A stretch of DNA of 64,000 bases from Cryptomeria japonica (GCF_030272615.1 NC_081412.1:20375932-20439931), one strand, 5' to 3'. Positions 1-11,383 are shown, numbered from the stretch's first letter. Translations and numbers: made by a program. Notes: generated by a model not told the origin, from the letters alone.

Positions 1-7
1 GAGAAAA

Positions 8-99
8 CATGGACTTCTCACCCCTAGATCTTGTCTAGGTGATCCATGGGACAAAGGACATGGAAAACTAGCCCCTAGAGTCTGTCTAGGTGATCCATG
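8..99. repeat. 41-bp direct repeat, two copies
   Basis: Positions 8-48 and 59-99 are two diverged copies, 51 bp apart, of a unit that begins and ends in catgg/ccatg and contains a conserved gtctaggtgatccatg end. They lie in the non-coding part of the retroelement whose ORF ends at 1295. Confidence 0.7.
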
Positions 100-244
100 T
101 AAGGGAGGAGAGTAAGAAAGTCTAGCCTTATGCCGCTAGTTCCACTCAACCTCATGCATGTGTGTGTAAGTGAGGTTAGAAGCATCTCATAGGAGTCTAT
201 GCCCGAGTATGCTACAACCTGTATATGTATAGTACAAAAGCGTG

Positions 245-350
245 ACATCTCACTCTAAGAGTCTGTGCTCTGGTTTCGAAAATAATCACCTTGCATAAAA
301 GAAAAATGGATACATCTTGCTCTAAGAGTCTGTGCTCTGGTTCCGAGAAT
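245..350. repeat. 39-bp direct repeat, two copies
   Basis: Positions 245-283 and 312-350 share the core ctctaagagtctgtgctctg with only a few differences. The period is 67 bp. No function is evident; this is the non-coding tail region of the same retroelement. Confidence 0.7.
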
Positions 351-1294
351 GACCCATTTCTCAAAAAGTGTAATGTTTATGTCATAAGAAAAGTAGAACA
401 AGGATACCTACCTTCATCACAAAAGAAGATACCCCAAAAATGCAACAATGTCATAGATCCAAGCAAGAGAGTTTTGCACTCTTTAAGCAAGGATAAGATA
501 GTTGAAAAGGGATATCTTGTAGTATGCGTAAAGGAGATCCTTAGAGGAGAAGAGATCTTTGTACAAAAGACACCTATCCCCGAGAGGAATCGTCTTAGAC
601 AAACATCTTCTAGAATAAGACAAAGAAGAGAATAAGAATGCAATACTTCCTTCTTTTGCGAGGTGAAAGTGATTCTTAATGAAGGATGACGCTCTTTTTA
701 ACCCAATTGGGAGAGTGAATTCATTATGGATGTATTTTACCAAGTGCAAAAGAGGTTGTAGTCAAGGACTTACACCTCTTGTAAGAGAGAATCCTTGAAC
801 AAACAACAACAAATGCATACAAGGAATAACATCAAGTAATAAAGTTCACACCATCCACGAAATAGGAAAAAGTGGATCCTTAGATAAAAATAAGGAAAGA
901 TCATTGCCTCCCAAGGATAAGGTCAATGAGAAGGACTTACAAAATCTTCTAGGGAGAAATTTAGACATAAGCAAAATGTACTACATACTCACATGAGTTC
1001 ATGCAAGCAAGACATTAGTGTATGTAAAATGCTCCTCACAAGAAGTGGGTAGGATAAGAAAGAGAATACACATCTTCTCCCATATCTAGGAAAAGAGGAT
1101 TCTAAAGAAAAGATGATCAATATTTCCACACTATTACCCCATAAGAACAAGAGATAACATAGAAAAATTAGGCTATTATGTTGCTTCAAAAAATATGATT
1201 GCACTTGAAATTGTACCATCATGAATGACAATGAGCCCCCAGTAAATGAGCTACCAATGTCACATAATGATGAGCAACATAATAGCCATTAATG
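351..1294. other. Non-coding retroelement interior
   Basis: Short frames here show no recognisable domain, and no pol gene follows the minus-strand ORF at 1295-4516. I see no sequence resembling the candidate LTR at 4838-6508, so the other LTR must lie left of the window or be lost. Confidence 0.5.
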
Positions 1295-4200
1295 TTATTT
1301 AAAGACATGATATATTGAATGAGGTATTTGAATATGACATGCTGAATGCTCAACTATAAGTGAGATCAAAAACATGTATAAAGTGATAAAAATTGCAGAA
1401 GAAAAGTAAATCTTAGAAGAGGGATGAGTGTAATTTACTAGAGCCTTATCCTTGGAGGAAAGGACTTTATGATGAATAGGAGATAAAGATTCATAAGTGG
1501 ATTTAGAAATTTGAGGGGAGTCATAAAGAGATTTGTTCATCGCCAAGATTTCCTTATGAGGGGAATGAGAGTTGATAGAAGTAGAAGATGATTTAGTTGA
1601 AGTGAGATCATCATCACTACTAAATATAGCATTCACATTGAGAGATGGTCTTTTAGATGCTTTGGTGGGCTTAGAAAGATTATATCCAAGTCCAAATGAA
1701 TATTCATGCATGTTATGTTCTAAAGGAACTTTAATTCCTTGTTCATTTGTGCCACAACCATTTCCACTATAGCCACTCTTAGCCAAAATATGAAAACCAC
1801 GACCATAACGATTAGCCATTTCAGAAAGAAAAGGTGGTTTTTCATAAGACAAAGAATCAAATTCTTCAGAATTAGAGGTGTGAGGAGAAGAAGTTTGAGA
1901 AGCAGCCACAAAATTATTGCTCATAGGTTCAGGTAAGACTGATTGATCTCTAGTTTCTTCCTTCTTTTTAACTTTAAGCTCTCTAGGAGGAACCCTATAC
2001 TCACCTACAAAGGTGGGATTGAAATCAAGAGATCCCCAATCGTCTTCTGTGAGAACCTTCTCAAGATCAAAATCCTTTTCATGTGTAGATTCAAGTTGAG
2101 AAGAATCTTCTTTAGGAACTTCAGACTCATCCAAAGAATTTTGATTATCAGAGGGTAATGATTCATCCATAGGTATCTTGTTTAACGAGTCATCACTAGA
2201 AGAGGAAGGCTTAGAAGAACTCCCTTTGGAAGTAGATGTTTGCAAACAAGCTTTAAAATTAGTATCACCTATCAAGGTATATGTCTTATTATTATAAATA
2301 AATTTAACTTGTCTATGCAATGTAGAGGGGACAGCTTGCATACTGTGAATCCAAGGTCTCCCTAATAACAAGTTGTATGTTAGATTTCCCGACATAACAT
2401 GGATAGGAGTAGGCAAAGTAACAGGTCCCATTGTGATGGGTAAGGTGATAATACCTAATGAAGACTTAGCCACATTATCAAAGCCTCGAATGGGACGAGA
2501 GTCAGGCTCAATAAGGGATGTATCCACATTCATCTTATGCAATAGATTAATGCTACACACATTAAGGCCAGAACCATTATCTACCAGTGTTCGTCTGATA
2601 GCAGTGTCATTTATGATAACCACAATCATCAAGGGATCATATTGATGTTGAATTTCACTAGTAGGCAACTCATCTTGAGTAAACACAATTTGAGCTTTAG
2701 GATTCATCATAGAGTTAACCAAAGACACTATATTACTAGATGTATTAGGTGGAGGAACATTCAAATCTTTCAAGGCATCTTGTAACATTCCATGATGAGT
2801 GGAAGAAGTTTGGATCAAATCCCAAAGGGATATCTTAGCAGGGGTAGCTTTAAGTTGTTCTATGAGATCATATTCCTTACCAATAACTTGTGAAATATGA
2901 GGAGCTTGAGGAAGAATAGGTTGGGAAGGAGGAAGTGAAGTTGGGATAACTGGAGGAGGATTAGGTTGCCTATTGTTTCTTGTGTTATAGGTATGAGCAA
3001 CCGCATTATAACTCTCTCTAGTCAGTTGCTTAGCATACTCATAAGGGCTCTTAGTAAAATAACCTCCTTGCACAGTAATAATAGGTTTCTTAGGAGTGCA
3101 AAAAGAATCATTAGCATAACCACCTTGAACCACTAAGATAGGCTTATTTAAAGGTTGAGAATTTTGAGAAGGACAAGCACCTTGGACAGTGAAGAGAGGT
3201 TTGTTAGGTGTTTCATTCACATGTATCAAATTGATTGAGGATGGTTTAGAGGAATGAACAAAAGTGTTGGAAGAATTATTGATAGTCTTCTCTTGCACTA
3301 AAATCTTATCACGGATTAAATCAGTTTTAGGAGAGAGACAAGGGGTAGGCATTGATGTTCTAGTAGGAAAAGTAATACTAGGAAAGGTCATATCATCCTC
3401 TATCATCAAAGGATCTACATGGGGAATAAACTCTCTAGGAGAAGGATCAACATTACTCTCTAAAGTCTCACTTTTGAGAGGGAGATCTTTGAAAGAGATG
3501 TTAACCATCTTGCTTTGAACTAGGGTATCCTTATGAGTAGAACCAAATTGAGGAGAGGGAGATGCTTTATTTTTAGAGGGAGAATAATTGAGATTTAAGG
3601 AAGGTGAGAAACTATCAAGGGAGTTTCCAATCTTGATTTCATCCCCTTTGGCTAGGGTTCTCTCATGGGGTAGAGAATAATCTACACCTTCTTCTAATGG
3701 TTCATCCCAAATAGGGAAGTGGTTGAAAGGAATGTTTGAAGTATTGTCAATTTCGGGAGAGGAGATAACATTGTTTATTAATTCCTCATCCTTAGGAGGG
3801 AGAGAATCAATAGATGTGTTAAACTCATCCTCTTTCCTCAAAATATGTTCAATATGATCTTTAGGGGAGAGAGAATTAAGGAAATTGCTTATTATTTCAT
3901 CTTCTTTCTCTAAGGGATGCTTATGGGTAAGACAAACTTTAGGAGAAGGGTAAGCATTTATCATTAATTCATCATCTCTAGTGGGAATTTTGTTGGAAAA
4001 GGAAATGCCATCACTAGGAAATGTAGGGATAATGTCATCTTCTTGCACAAAAGGATCCTCATGAAGGGAGTGTTTTTTAGGAGGAACATGAACATATTTC
4101 TCCAAAGATTCATGCTTAGGAAGGAGATCTTTGAAAGAAGTGTTCATAACCTCTTGTCGCACTAACATGCCCCCATTGGAAGGACCAACTTTAGGAGAAA

Positions 4201-4516
4201 ATAAGTCAATGTCCATCAATACCTTTTCACTTAGAGAGGCATCATGTAGGGAAGGTGAAGTAACATTAAGAAAGGTGTTTATGATATCATTCTCTTCCTC
4301 TAGGATAGCTAAATAGGAAGGGCACATTTTAGGAGAATTGTCAAGATCACTCTTAAAGTCTTCATCCTTAGAGAATGGGAGAGTCTCAAAGGGATTGGAA
4401 GCAACTCTTTTAGGTACTAAAATGTTGTTATAGATGGGGGGAGGTTCTTTAGGAGAAGGAAAAATTGAAACAAGGGAAGCTAACCCATTATCACATCTAT
4501 GAAATGAATGCATCAT
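1295..4516 (-). CDS. Retroelement protein with retropepsin and G-patch, 1073 aa
   Basis: The open frame is uninterrupted for 1073 codons. The first ~500 residues are low-complexity and rich in S, P, K, D and E, with repeated SPK and VQGG(Y/A) motifs. A proline-rich linker lies near residues 510-540. An aspartic-protease domain follows: catalytic-loop-like LVDNGSGLNVCS near residue 646 and the distal LLGRPWIH flap/helix motif near 717. A G-patch-like stretch (GYSGNGCGTNEQG) lies near 910. Plant Ty3/gypsy gag-protease proteins and some retroviral proteases carry this order of domains. No capsid, reverse transcriptase, RNase H or integrase is seen within 1.3 kb downstream. It is probably the only ORF of a non-autonomous or internally deleted element; domestication cannot be excluded. 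The ATG at 4516 is the first methionine of the frame. The protease loop is DNG rather than the usual DSG/DTG. Confidence 0.75.
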   Translation of the reverse strand: MMHSFHRCDNGLASLVSIFPSPKEPPPIYNNILVPKRVASNPFETLPFSKDEDFKSDLDNSPKMCPSYLAILEEENDIINTFLNVTSPSLHDASLSEKVLMDIDLFSPKVGPSNGGMLVRQEVMNTSFKDLLPKHESLEKYVHVPPKKHSLHEDPFVQEDDIIPTFPSDGISFSNKIPTRDDELMINAYPSPKVCLTHKHPLEKEDEIISNFLNSLSPKDHIEHILRKEDEFNTSIDSLPPKDEELINNVISSPEIDNTSNIPFNHFPIWDEPLEEGVDYSLPHERTLAKGDEIKIGNSLDSFSPSLNLNYSPSKNKASPSPQFGSTHKDTLVQSKMVNISFKDLPLKSETLESNVDPSPREFIPHVDPLMIEDDMTFPSITFPTRTSMPTPCLSPKTDLIRDKILVQEKTINNSSNTFVHSSKPSSINLIHVNETPNKPLFTVQGACPSQNSQPLNKPILVVQGGYANDSFCTPKKPIITVQGGYFTKSPYEYAKQLTRESYNAVAHTYNTRNNRQPNPPPVIPTSLPPSQPILPQAPHISQVIGKEYDLIEQLKATPAKISLWDLIQTSSTHHGMLQDALKDLNVPPPNTSSNIVSLVNSMMNPKAQIVFTQDELPTSEIQHQYDPLMIVVIINDTAIRRTLVDNGSGLNVCSINLLHKMNVDTSLIEPDSRPIRGFDNVAKSSLGIITLPITMGPVTLPTPIHVMSGNLTYNLLLGRPWIHSMQAVPSTLHRQVKFIYNNKTYTLIGDTNFKACLQTSTSKGSSSKPSSSSDDSLNKIPMDESLPSDNQNSLDESEVPKEDSSQLESTHEKDFDLEKVLTEDDWGSLDFNPTFVGEYRVPPRELKVKKKEETRDQSVLPEPMSNNFVAASQTSSPHTSNSEEFDSLSYEKPPFLSEMANRYGRGFHILAKSGYSGNGCGTNEQGIKVPLEHNMHEYSFGLGYNLSKPTKASKRPSLNVNAIFSSDDDLTSTKSSSTSINSHSPHKEILAMNKSLYDSPQISKSTYESLSPIHHKVLSSKDKALVNYTHPSSKIYFSSAIFITLYMFLISLIVEHSACHIQIPHSIYHVFK

Positions 4517-4816
4517 GACAACAATTTTCCTCTTTCAAATGATAACACATGCAAAATAGAAGGAAATGTTTAATTTTAACCAATGAAAGCACTTAGAATG
4601 TAGATTTATAAAATGAAATTTATGATTCAAATGAGTTCCTAAATCAGATTTGAAATTAATTAAGCTATCCACAAGTTCAACTTTGAATTTTAGCAAAAAT
4701 TTCCTCTAAATTTTTGAATTTTGCAAGAAATTAAAACTTGTAAATGCAAATTTGAATTTGAAATAGCATAAACACTCAAATTTGAAAACATAGATCAGAA
4801 TTAGAGAAGATTGGAG

Positions 4817-4834
4817 TTCAGGTCGGGTTCACCA
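4817..4834 (-). promoter_or_regulatory. Candidate tRNA primer-binding site
   Basis: Read on the minus strand this 18-mer begins TGGTGAACCCGACC, as a primer site complementary to a tRNA CCA end should. It sits 3 bp inside the candidate LTR edge at 4838. The matching tRNA was not identified. Confidence 0.4.
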
Positions 4835-4837
4835 AAA

Positions 4838-6508
4838 TGTGTGGGGGAAAAAAGTGACACTAAGCAAACATGCCCTAATCTCACTTTCAATCACACATTT
4901 GTGGAATACGAAACAGCCTAGAGGTATCACACAATTGGCTACTTCTTTTTGTGGAAGAGAGAGCCATGGGCTACCTATTAGGATTTCTATTCCTTTTTTG
5001 TAATTGAAAGATAAAATGATGCAAGTTCAATCCCAAACCCCAAAGTGCAAGTACGAACTAATAACAAGATTTGCAGAATTGAACTCAAATAATGGAAAGC
5101 TGTAAACACAAGGACAAGACAAGAATGTAAATGCATACCTGGTGTTAAAATCTGAGTGAAAATGTTCGGGATGGGGGCGTGGGTGCCACTGTCCTGATTC
5201 TGCCCCTGAAATTGCTCCGGAAACTACTGTTTTGCAACCTGAAACGCTGTCAAAATGCTTAAACTTGTTGTCTGACAGAAGGACCAGGGCGCCCAGCGCC
5301 CCTATCCCAGGGACCAGGTTGCCCAACACCCCTGTCCTGGCAGGACCAAGGTGCCCCATGCCCCTGTCCTGGTCTTTTACTCTGCAATTTGGTGTGGAGT
5401 GCTATCTCAGCCTGCTTCTTCCGGATCTGCAACTTGCGGCGTCGCCTGAATTCTGAAACCTACACTTATATCTGAAAAGGTGTGGTGGGCGGCTATATAG
5501 GGTTTTGCCTTATTCAAACCCCCGCTTTGGTGATTTCCACCTCCACGAATAGCCAAGTTGTATTGTAAAAGTAATGTGTGTGCAGACCTTGTGTGTGTGC
5601 AAGATCCTAAAATGCAAGTAAGCAAACTAGAGCAACCTAGAAAGTAAACCCTAATTGCTTGTAAATGATAATGTAAATGCTCTAAATCAAGATGCAAAGT
5701 GATCTAAAGCATGAATACAAATGATATAATGAAGCTTATGCAAAGACATAAAAACAACATAAAATCATACCCAACCGCAAGGGAGGGGTACAAGCCAATC
5801 TTCAGTCGGTGATCCCTTATTGCTCTTCAATGCCTTCAAAGCCCTAAATGAATGAAATTGATGAATTCTTGATGGATGGATGTTGAATTTTGTTGAAGTC
5901 TTCAAAGATCTGCTCTTTCGCTGCATAGAAGATCCTTGAAAGCCAAAATTCTGGATCCTTTCAAATGAAGAAAGAGGGCTCTTATATATGAAACCCTAGG
6001 TCTTAATTTCAACTTTAGGCCAACCTAGAGATTGAATCTCCTGCCAATTTCTTGGGGTTAAGCTTTATTTTATGATTGGATTGCGCTCCTAAAATTTCGG
6101 GAAAAATGTCCGGGACCATGTGCACGCCAGGCGCCATGGTCCTGGCAACTTTTCACCAAATTTTCAGGGCCATCAGATATGATGATTTTAGAGCGAATCC
6201 CGAAGTTACAAGTGATTTCGAGATGTTTTGACCCCCAAAATCAAGCCCCCAAGTTCAAAATAGGACCTAATTAGGGTTTTTGATTAAATGATGTATTGGA
6301 AGAATAAAATGAAAGGGGCACACTTTAATGAAAGGGCCCAACTTTATGATATGGGAGATGATAAAATAAGACCTTAGACCTAATTAATTTAATTAATTAA
6401 GTGCTAAAGGGGAAATGCAATGCAAAATGCAAAATGCGCCAAGGCGGGTGCTAAACTAGGTGTGAAATTGTACCACCCTTGCAAGTGCGTACAATTTACG
6501 ACGCTACA
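4838..6508 (-). mobile_element. Candidate 5' LTR of the element carrying the 1295-4516 ORF
   Basis: The block begins TGTGTGG and ends CGCTACA on the plus strand, giving TGT...ACA termini, and lies immediately upstream of the minus-strand ORF and primer-site candidate. A minus-strand TATA-like element (CATATATAAGAG) lies near 5972-5983. The partner LTR is not in the window, so the ends are inferred from termini only. Confidence 0.45.
5281..5372. repeat. GC-rich minisatellite, three ~30-bp units
   Basis: Units start at 5281, 5311 and 5343, each beginning ggacca and ending in ctgtcctgg or its variant. The first unit contains the perfect inverted repeat GGGCGC-cca-GCGCCC. A related piece recurs near 6112-6145. 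The surrounding DNA is far more AT-rich. Confidence 0.7.
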
Positions 6509-6550
6509 GATGATTGCATCTCTTGTATATTTCTCCCTAAGTTGTACTTA

Positions 6551-6830
6551 GAGGGGGGTGTTGTGAGCACATGCCCAACAAATTTAAGCCAAATTAGGTG
6601 AACATATTTAATGTTATGACTATCTGTAGCCACTTCAACCACTTCTACCATCCATGTTGATCCCACGCTCCATCCTATTTTTCACACTCATTACTATTAT
6701 AAATACAGGATGTTGTGAGTTTTAATGTATCTCATCTTATTTTCCATCAATGTAATTCATTGTTTGGTTGATCTTCTTGTGTTTGTGAAGGTTTGGTTTG
6801 CAGGTCATGCTCTTGGAAACATTCACAAAA
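6551..6830 (+). mobile_element. LTR remnant with polypurine tract
   Basis: A purine tract GAGGGGGG at 6551-6558 is followed directly by TGTTGTGAGCAC, the usual junction of an internal region with a 3' LTR. A TATA-like tataaata lies at 6698-6705. No matching second LTR or coding region is present, and the right edge is uncertain. Confidence 0.4.
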
Positions 6831-7018
6831 AACAATTGTGAATATATGTTATTAAAAACATTATAATTACAATAAAAATTAATTAAATTATCATAAAACA
6901 GAACATATTGATCACATATAGACTCTTCATAGACATCTAAATGATATATTGCCAGAAACAATAACAAATTATCAACAAAATATAAAATAGTAATCAAAAT
7001 TGATAATTAAAAATGTTA

Positions 7019-7034
7019 AAAAAAAAAAAAAAAT
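7019..7034. repeat. Poly(A) run
   Basis: An uninterrupted run of adenines lies in AT-rich non-coding DNA (about 6831-7146) in which I recognise no gene. Confidence 0.8.
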
Positions 7035-7146
7035 CATTCCAATGAGTTCAAATTATTTCAACTCACATAAAACAAATATATCTCTTACCTTGCCAAGAAA
7101 AGATGCATAGAAAGTAGAGTTAGTTGTAGTTGCACCTTGAGCATGA

Positions 7147-7445
7147 ATGCCATGTGACTTTTCTTTTTCTTCTTCTTCATCTATTGTTTTGCTTCTACTT
7201 CTAATTTTTGTTTCTTGTTATTTTATTCTTTCTCTTCTTGTTGTTCTTGCTCTTTCTCTTGTACATCATCTTCCTCTTCCTCTTTCTCTTGCCGTTGCAC
7301 TTGTTCTTGGTCTTGCTCTTTCTCTTGCTTCTACTCCTCTTTCTCTTAGTCTCGTTCTTCTACTTCTCTTTCTTTTTCTTGGTCTTCTACTTCTTGTTCT
7401 TGTTCTTTTCTCCTTTCTTCTTCTTCTTTTGCTACTTCTTGTGAA
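7147..7445. repeat. Pyrimidine-rich low-complexity tract
   Basis: About 300 bp consist almost wholly of C and T in TTC, CTT and TTG-like steps. The overlapping leucine/phenylalanine/serine-rich open frames are products of this composition and are not annotated as genes. Confidence 0.85.
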
Positions 7446-8505
7446 AAAGTTCTAACAAAACAATTTTCCGATTAAAAACAAAAATCAAATCGAAATAATT
7501 TGAATTTTTTTTTGTAACTTACCAAAGACTATACATCACACATAGTTATAGTTAGAGTATAAATGACATGGACATAGATATTTACTTACTAGTCATATTA
7601 GACTAAAAAACATAACCTCTTTTGGGGCAAATAATTAAGTCTAGGTTATCATTATGAATGGCATGCACAAGCCCTTACATATACTCAAGCCACTTGCTAT
7701 AATTGAGTGTTGTACCTAGTCATGCCTTCACCTAGATCATTTCATTGAACTAAATTATACTAAGAATGGAATGATCAATGGCGATTCTCTGATATGCTGA
7801 GTTATGAAGGGTTTCATTAATCTAAATATTTATTTTTATTATTTTTAAATTTGTCGATTAAATTTTTTAATATGATGGTGGTGATGTGACACGCCCTCCA
7901 ATATCACTTGTGTATAAATATTATTTGAGTCATTAATACTCTATGTATAAAAATCGCTAGCCAGTGGATGTTTGTAATGTTGGGATTCTCTGTAAGCTTC
8001 GCTGTAATGCATGTATATTCTCCTTACTGCTTTAAATGATAATCGATTCACAAATCTTTGTTCTATTGATTACCTGTATTTCCATTCATGGATCTACAAC
8101 ATATTTTTTCTTCTTAGACAACAACAATAAAAATGTGTATGTAATGATGGGACAATTTGTGTGCAGGATTTGAAACCAGAAGAGCTACAAGAATGTGATA
8201 TGAGTTAAAAGGTTGTATATCCTTCTACTTAAAGGGCAGAGTGGCTATCTTAGGATTCCAGCAAGAAAAAAAAACAAATATATGCATATTAATTGTGGAA
8301 GAAAAAATGTGTCCTTTCCGCTGGAATTTTCTTGCAGTGTGCATTTAATTTCCTGTTTTGAACGTTCTCTAAAAGTATCGAGTCACAAGACTCCTTTTTA
8401 CCACTATCCTCCATGTTTTTCTGCATACTTGTTGCTTTCATAGGAGAGTGTAGTAGATGAGCTATTAATGTATCGTACCCAACAAATTGCTTTTACTATT
8501 TGTAG
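7446..8505. other. AT-rich stretch without recognised gene
   Basis: No coding pattern stands out. A possible splice acceptor near 8165 is followed by a short frame (DLKPEELQECDMS, then stop), which might be a gene relic but is too short to name. Confidence 0.4.
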
Positions 8506-8661
8506 TATACAAAGAAAGAATGCGAGGTTTGCCAATATGCCACCAGTACGTCCAAGTTCTGTAATTGAATAAATTGTAGCAAACGAGGAGAAAAACAAGA
8601 GTGTTTTCACGAGAAAGAGTGTAAATGCTCTCGTGAGGAAGAGATTACACGAGATTGCTGA
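8506..8661 (+). pseudogene. Cysteine-rich peptide relic
   Basis: After a possible acceptor (ctatttgtag) a 52-codon frame holds eight cysteines with spacing C-x2-C-x9-C-x4-C-x8-C-x5-C-x-C-x9-C and then stops directly after the last one. An in-frame TGA lies at 8566-8568. Density and spacing recall plant cysteine-rich secreted peptides, but I do not recognise a family and see no signal-peptide exon. It could also be chance. Confidence 0.25.
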
Positions 8662-9207
8662 GGCATGCATTCCCAACTCTCAGACAAAACGTTCGTATCA
8701 GTTTCAGATAGGCTTTTTCATTTGTGTTGGTATTGAAAATTACAAAAGGATTATGTAATGAATTCATAACGAACATGGAGTTGATCGTGATAGAAGAGAG
8801 ATCCAAACATAACTTTGGATTAAACTAACATATTTAGTTCAGAGTGGTTTTTTGTTCTTTGCCTGTGAGAGAAACATTATACTCAAAGTGATCAATTTCC
8901 AGGTTCAGAATGGACCACCATTGTAATCACCAAGTGCGTTTCCTCGTTTTCTATCTCATCCTTCACTGTCTCTCACGAGATCTTGTTATTCAAAAATTGC
9001 TCCATGGATCGCATCCCTAACATATGATCTAATCGTGGAAATTCAATATCATTAATTTCATTTCTAATGTTTGATTGATCTTTCTTAAGGTTTATTTGGC
9101 GACAGTTAGTTCTGTATGCGCTTTATTTTTTTCTCACCTTTGATTAAGGTCTCTTAAATGTACAAATATGATCTCTTTTATTATTAAAGTGAGTTTTGTT
9201 TCTATTA
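8662..9207. other. Non-coding stretch
   Basis: No ORF, RNA gene or repeat boundary that I can support before repeat E begins. Confidence 0.4.
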
Positions 9208-9315
9208 CTAGTAATTGCATCTTGGTGTGCAATGGGTACGTCAAAGAAGTGTGGAAGTTCAATTGGATTTTTTTTGTCTATATTTTGTATACATTTGTGT
9301 AGTACATGATGTCAA
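9208..9315 (+). repeat. Dispersed repeat E, copy 1, left part
   Basis: The start gcatcttggtgtgcaatggg and the following ~100 bp match copies near 30285, 34066 and 39172. The copy stops at the target duplication gtcaa (9311-9315) and resumes at 27146, so element A split it. Confidence 0.8.
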
Positions 9316-9874
9316 TGTTGGAATTTTAATTCAATTAGGACATTGCTCCTGTATGTGTCATACAAGTTGTCTTCAATTAGGACTCTTCTTTTGTATGTGT
9401 CATAGATGTAGTTGTGTGAGTCATACTTACTATATTTGGTAAGTTGTTTCCAACTAGGACTCTCCAAGTCGGTTTTGTTGACTCAGTGAATTATTAAGTG
9501 ATTGATAGTAGAATCAAGTTGGACTCTATATGTGTCAACATTGTAGATGATTGAGAGCCACCTATAAGCTTAGCCAATAATATGACTATAGTGGTGGCAT
9601 TGGAAGGGTTAGAGGTGGCAAATTTGAGAACTTAATTATACCATTAAGTTTCTCAAATTTGTATATAAATAGAGTATTTGTCCCACTTTTGAAAGTATGG
9701 CTAGATAGTTTTGAGATTGTTGTAACTCTGTAATTCATGAGAATCAATACGAAAGACATAATTTGCCCATGGTTTTTTACTGGTATATTTTTACCAGGTT
9801 TTTCCACGTAAATCTGTGTGTTATGTGCTATTGTTCTTCTTTGCAAATTTTCTGGACTTGTTATTTTTCTCACA
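9316..9874 (+). repeat. 5' LTR of A
   Basis: It begins TGTTGGAA and ends TCTCACA. TATATAAATAG at 9662-9672 is a good TATA box. Compared with the 3' LTR it holds about 22 extra bases near 9406 and about 20 near 9597, so the pair has diverged by indels as well as substitutions. Confidence 0.92.
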
Positions 9875-9876
9875 AT

Positions 9877-9888
9877 TGGTATCATAGC
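9877..9888 (+). promoter_or_regulatory. Primer-binding site of A
   Basis: TGGTATCATAGC two bases after the LTR matches the initiator-methionine primer site TGGTATCAGAGC at 11 of 12 positions. Confidence 0.85.
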
Positions 9889-9933
9889 ATAGGTTATTTG
9901 CACGTAGAATTTGTTTGTTTTTACAAGTGAGCA

Positions 9934-11383
9934 ATGGCTGGAAATAGTGTTACCAGATTTGAGGTACATAAGTTTGATGGTTCAAATTTTTCTCCATGGA
10001 AGCTTAAGATTCAAGCTTTGTTGGTGAAGGATGGATTTGACAGAGCTCTTAAAGGAGTATCATCAAAACCTGCAAATATGAGCATAGGAGATTGGAATAC
10101 CATGGATAGCGTGGCTAGAGCAACAATCCAGTTATCTCTAGTAGATTCAGTTATGTTCAATGTTGCAAAGGAGAAATCTACTCATGACTTGTGGAATAAG
10201 CTTGCAAAGCTGTATGAGACGAAGTCATTCACAAACAAAATTATTCTAAGGAGACAGTTGTATAATTGGAGGATGTGTGACCATTCATCTGTCACAGATC
10301 ATTTGAACGATTTCAACACACTGACAAGCAAATTGGCTTCAATGGATGTGAAAATCGATGAAGAAGATAAGGTAGCAATATTACTTTGCTCCTTGCCAGA
10401 TAGTTGGGATTAGTTGGTTATGGCTCTTAGTAATTCTGCACCGAGTGGGACGCTAGTCTTTGAGGATGTGGTGGCTGCTTTAATCTCTGAAGATTCAAGG
10501 TAGAAGACATCTCAAGGATCTTCTTCTAATGAAGCCCTTGTTGTAAGAGGCGAAACTTAGGAAAGAGAAAATACTGAGCGTGGACAAACTAGGTACAAAT
10601 CAAAGGGGCGAAAAAAGGTGAAATGCTGGAACTATGGCAAGAATGGACATGTCAAGAAGGATTGTAGGCTACCAAAAGCAACCAAGGAGAATCCTAGTAC
10701 ACTTGTATCTGAGGCAAACATTGCTGAAGTTCACAGACCATTGGAAGATGGAGAGGTATTAACTGCTAATTTGAGAAGTTCTTTACTTCATGTTTGGATT
10801 CTTGATTCTGGTGCTTCCTTTCATATGACACCACACAAAGATAGGTTTACTACTTATCAGTCTTGTGATGGTTGTATGGTCTACATGGAAAATGACAACC
10901 CATGTTCAAAGCTGTTGGTGAAGGAGAGGTAAGAATCAAGATGGAGTAGTTAGAAATATTCAGCATGTTAGGCATGTACCTGGTTTAAAGAAAAATTTAC
11001 TTTCTCTTGGAGTGTTTGATGAACAAGGTTATAGATTCAGTGGTGAAAGTAGTTGTCTCAAGGTAACAAAGGGAATTTTGGTTGTGTTAAAGGGAGAGAA
11101 GGTTGGCAATCTCTATAGGTTAGGTGGACAAACTAACATTGGAGAGGTTGTTATGGTATCTGATATAGAGATGGACTCATTATCAACCTGGCATCAAATG
11201 CTAAGCCATATGAGTGAAAAAGGTCTCAAGGTACTGCTAGATATAAATCTTCTCCTAAGTGCAAAATCTAAAGATTTAATTTTTTGTGAACATTGTTTGT
11301 TTGGAAAACAAATTAGACTGAGTTTTTTTAGAAGTACTATCAGAAGAAAAGATGTATTAAATCTAATTCATTCAGATACTTGG
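9934..11383 (+). pseudogene. Element A gag, protease and start of integrase
   Basis: The ATG at 9934 opens a copia gag (FDGSNFSPWKLKIQALL near the start, the usual KFDG..F..WK pattern). The frame stops at 10411-10413 and again near 10501 and 10558. A zinc knuckle CWNYGKNGHVKKDC near 10624 has tyrosine at the second cysteine position. The protease motif WILDSGASFHMT is intact near 10795. A frameshift near 10920 precedes the GAG-pre-integrase region, which ends in LIHSDTW where B inserted. Several independent breaks rule out an active polyprotein. Confidence 0.92.

Noticed and set aside
7147-7455. Hydrophobic leucine-rich ORFs on the plus strand
   Set aside because: They are produced by a C/T-only tract and exist in two overlapping frames with no start context or domain.
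9215-9442. 75-codon cysteine-containing ORF
   Set aside because: It spans the junction between repeat E and the 5' LTR of element A and so is a chance frame.
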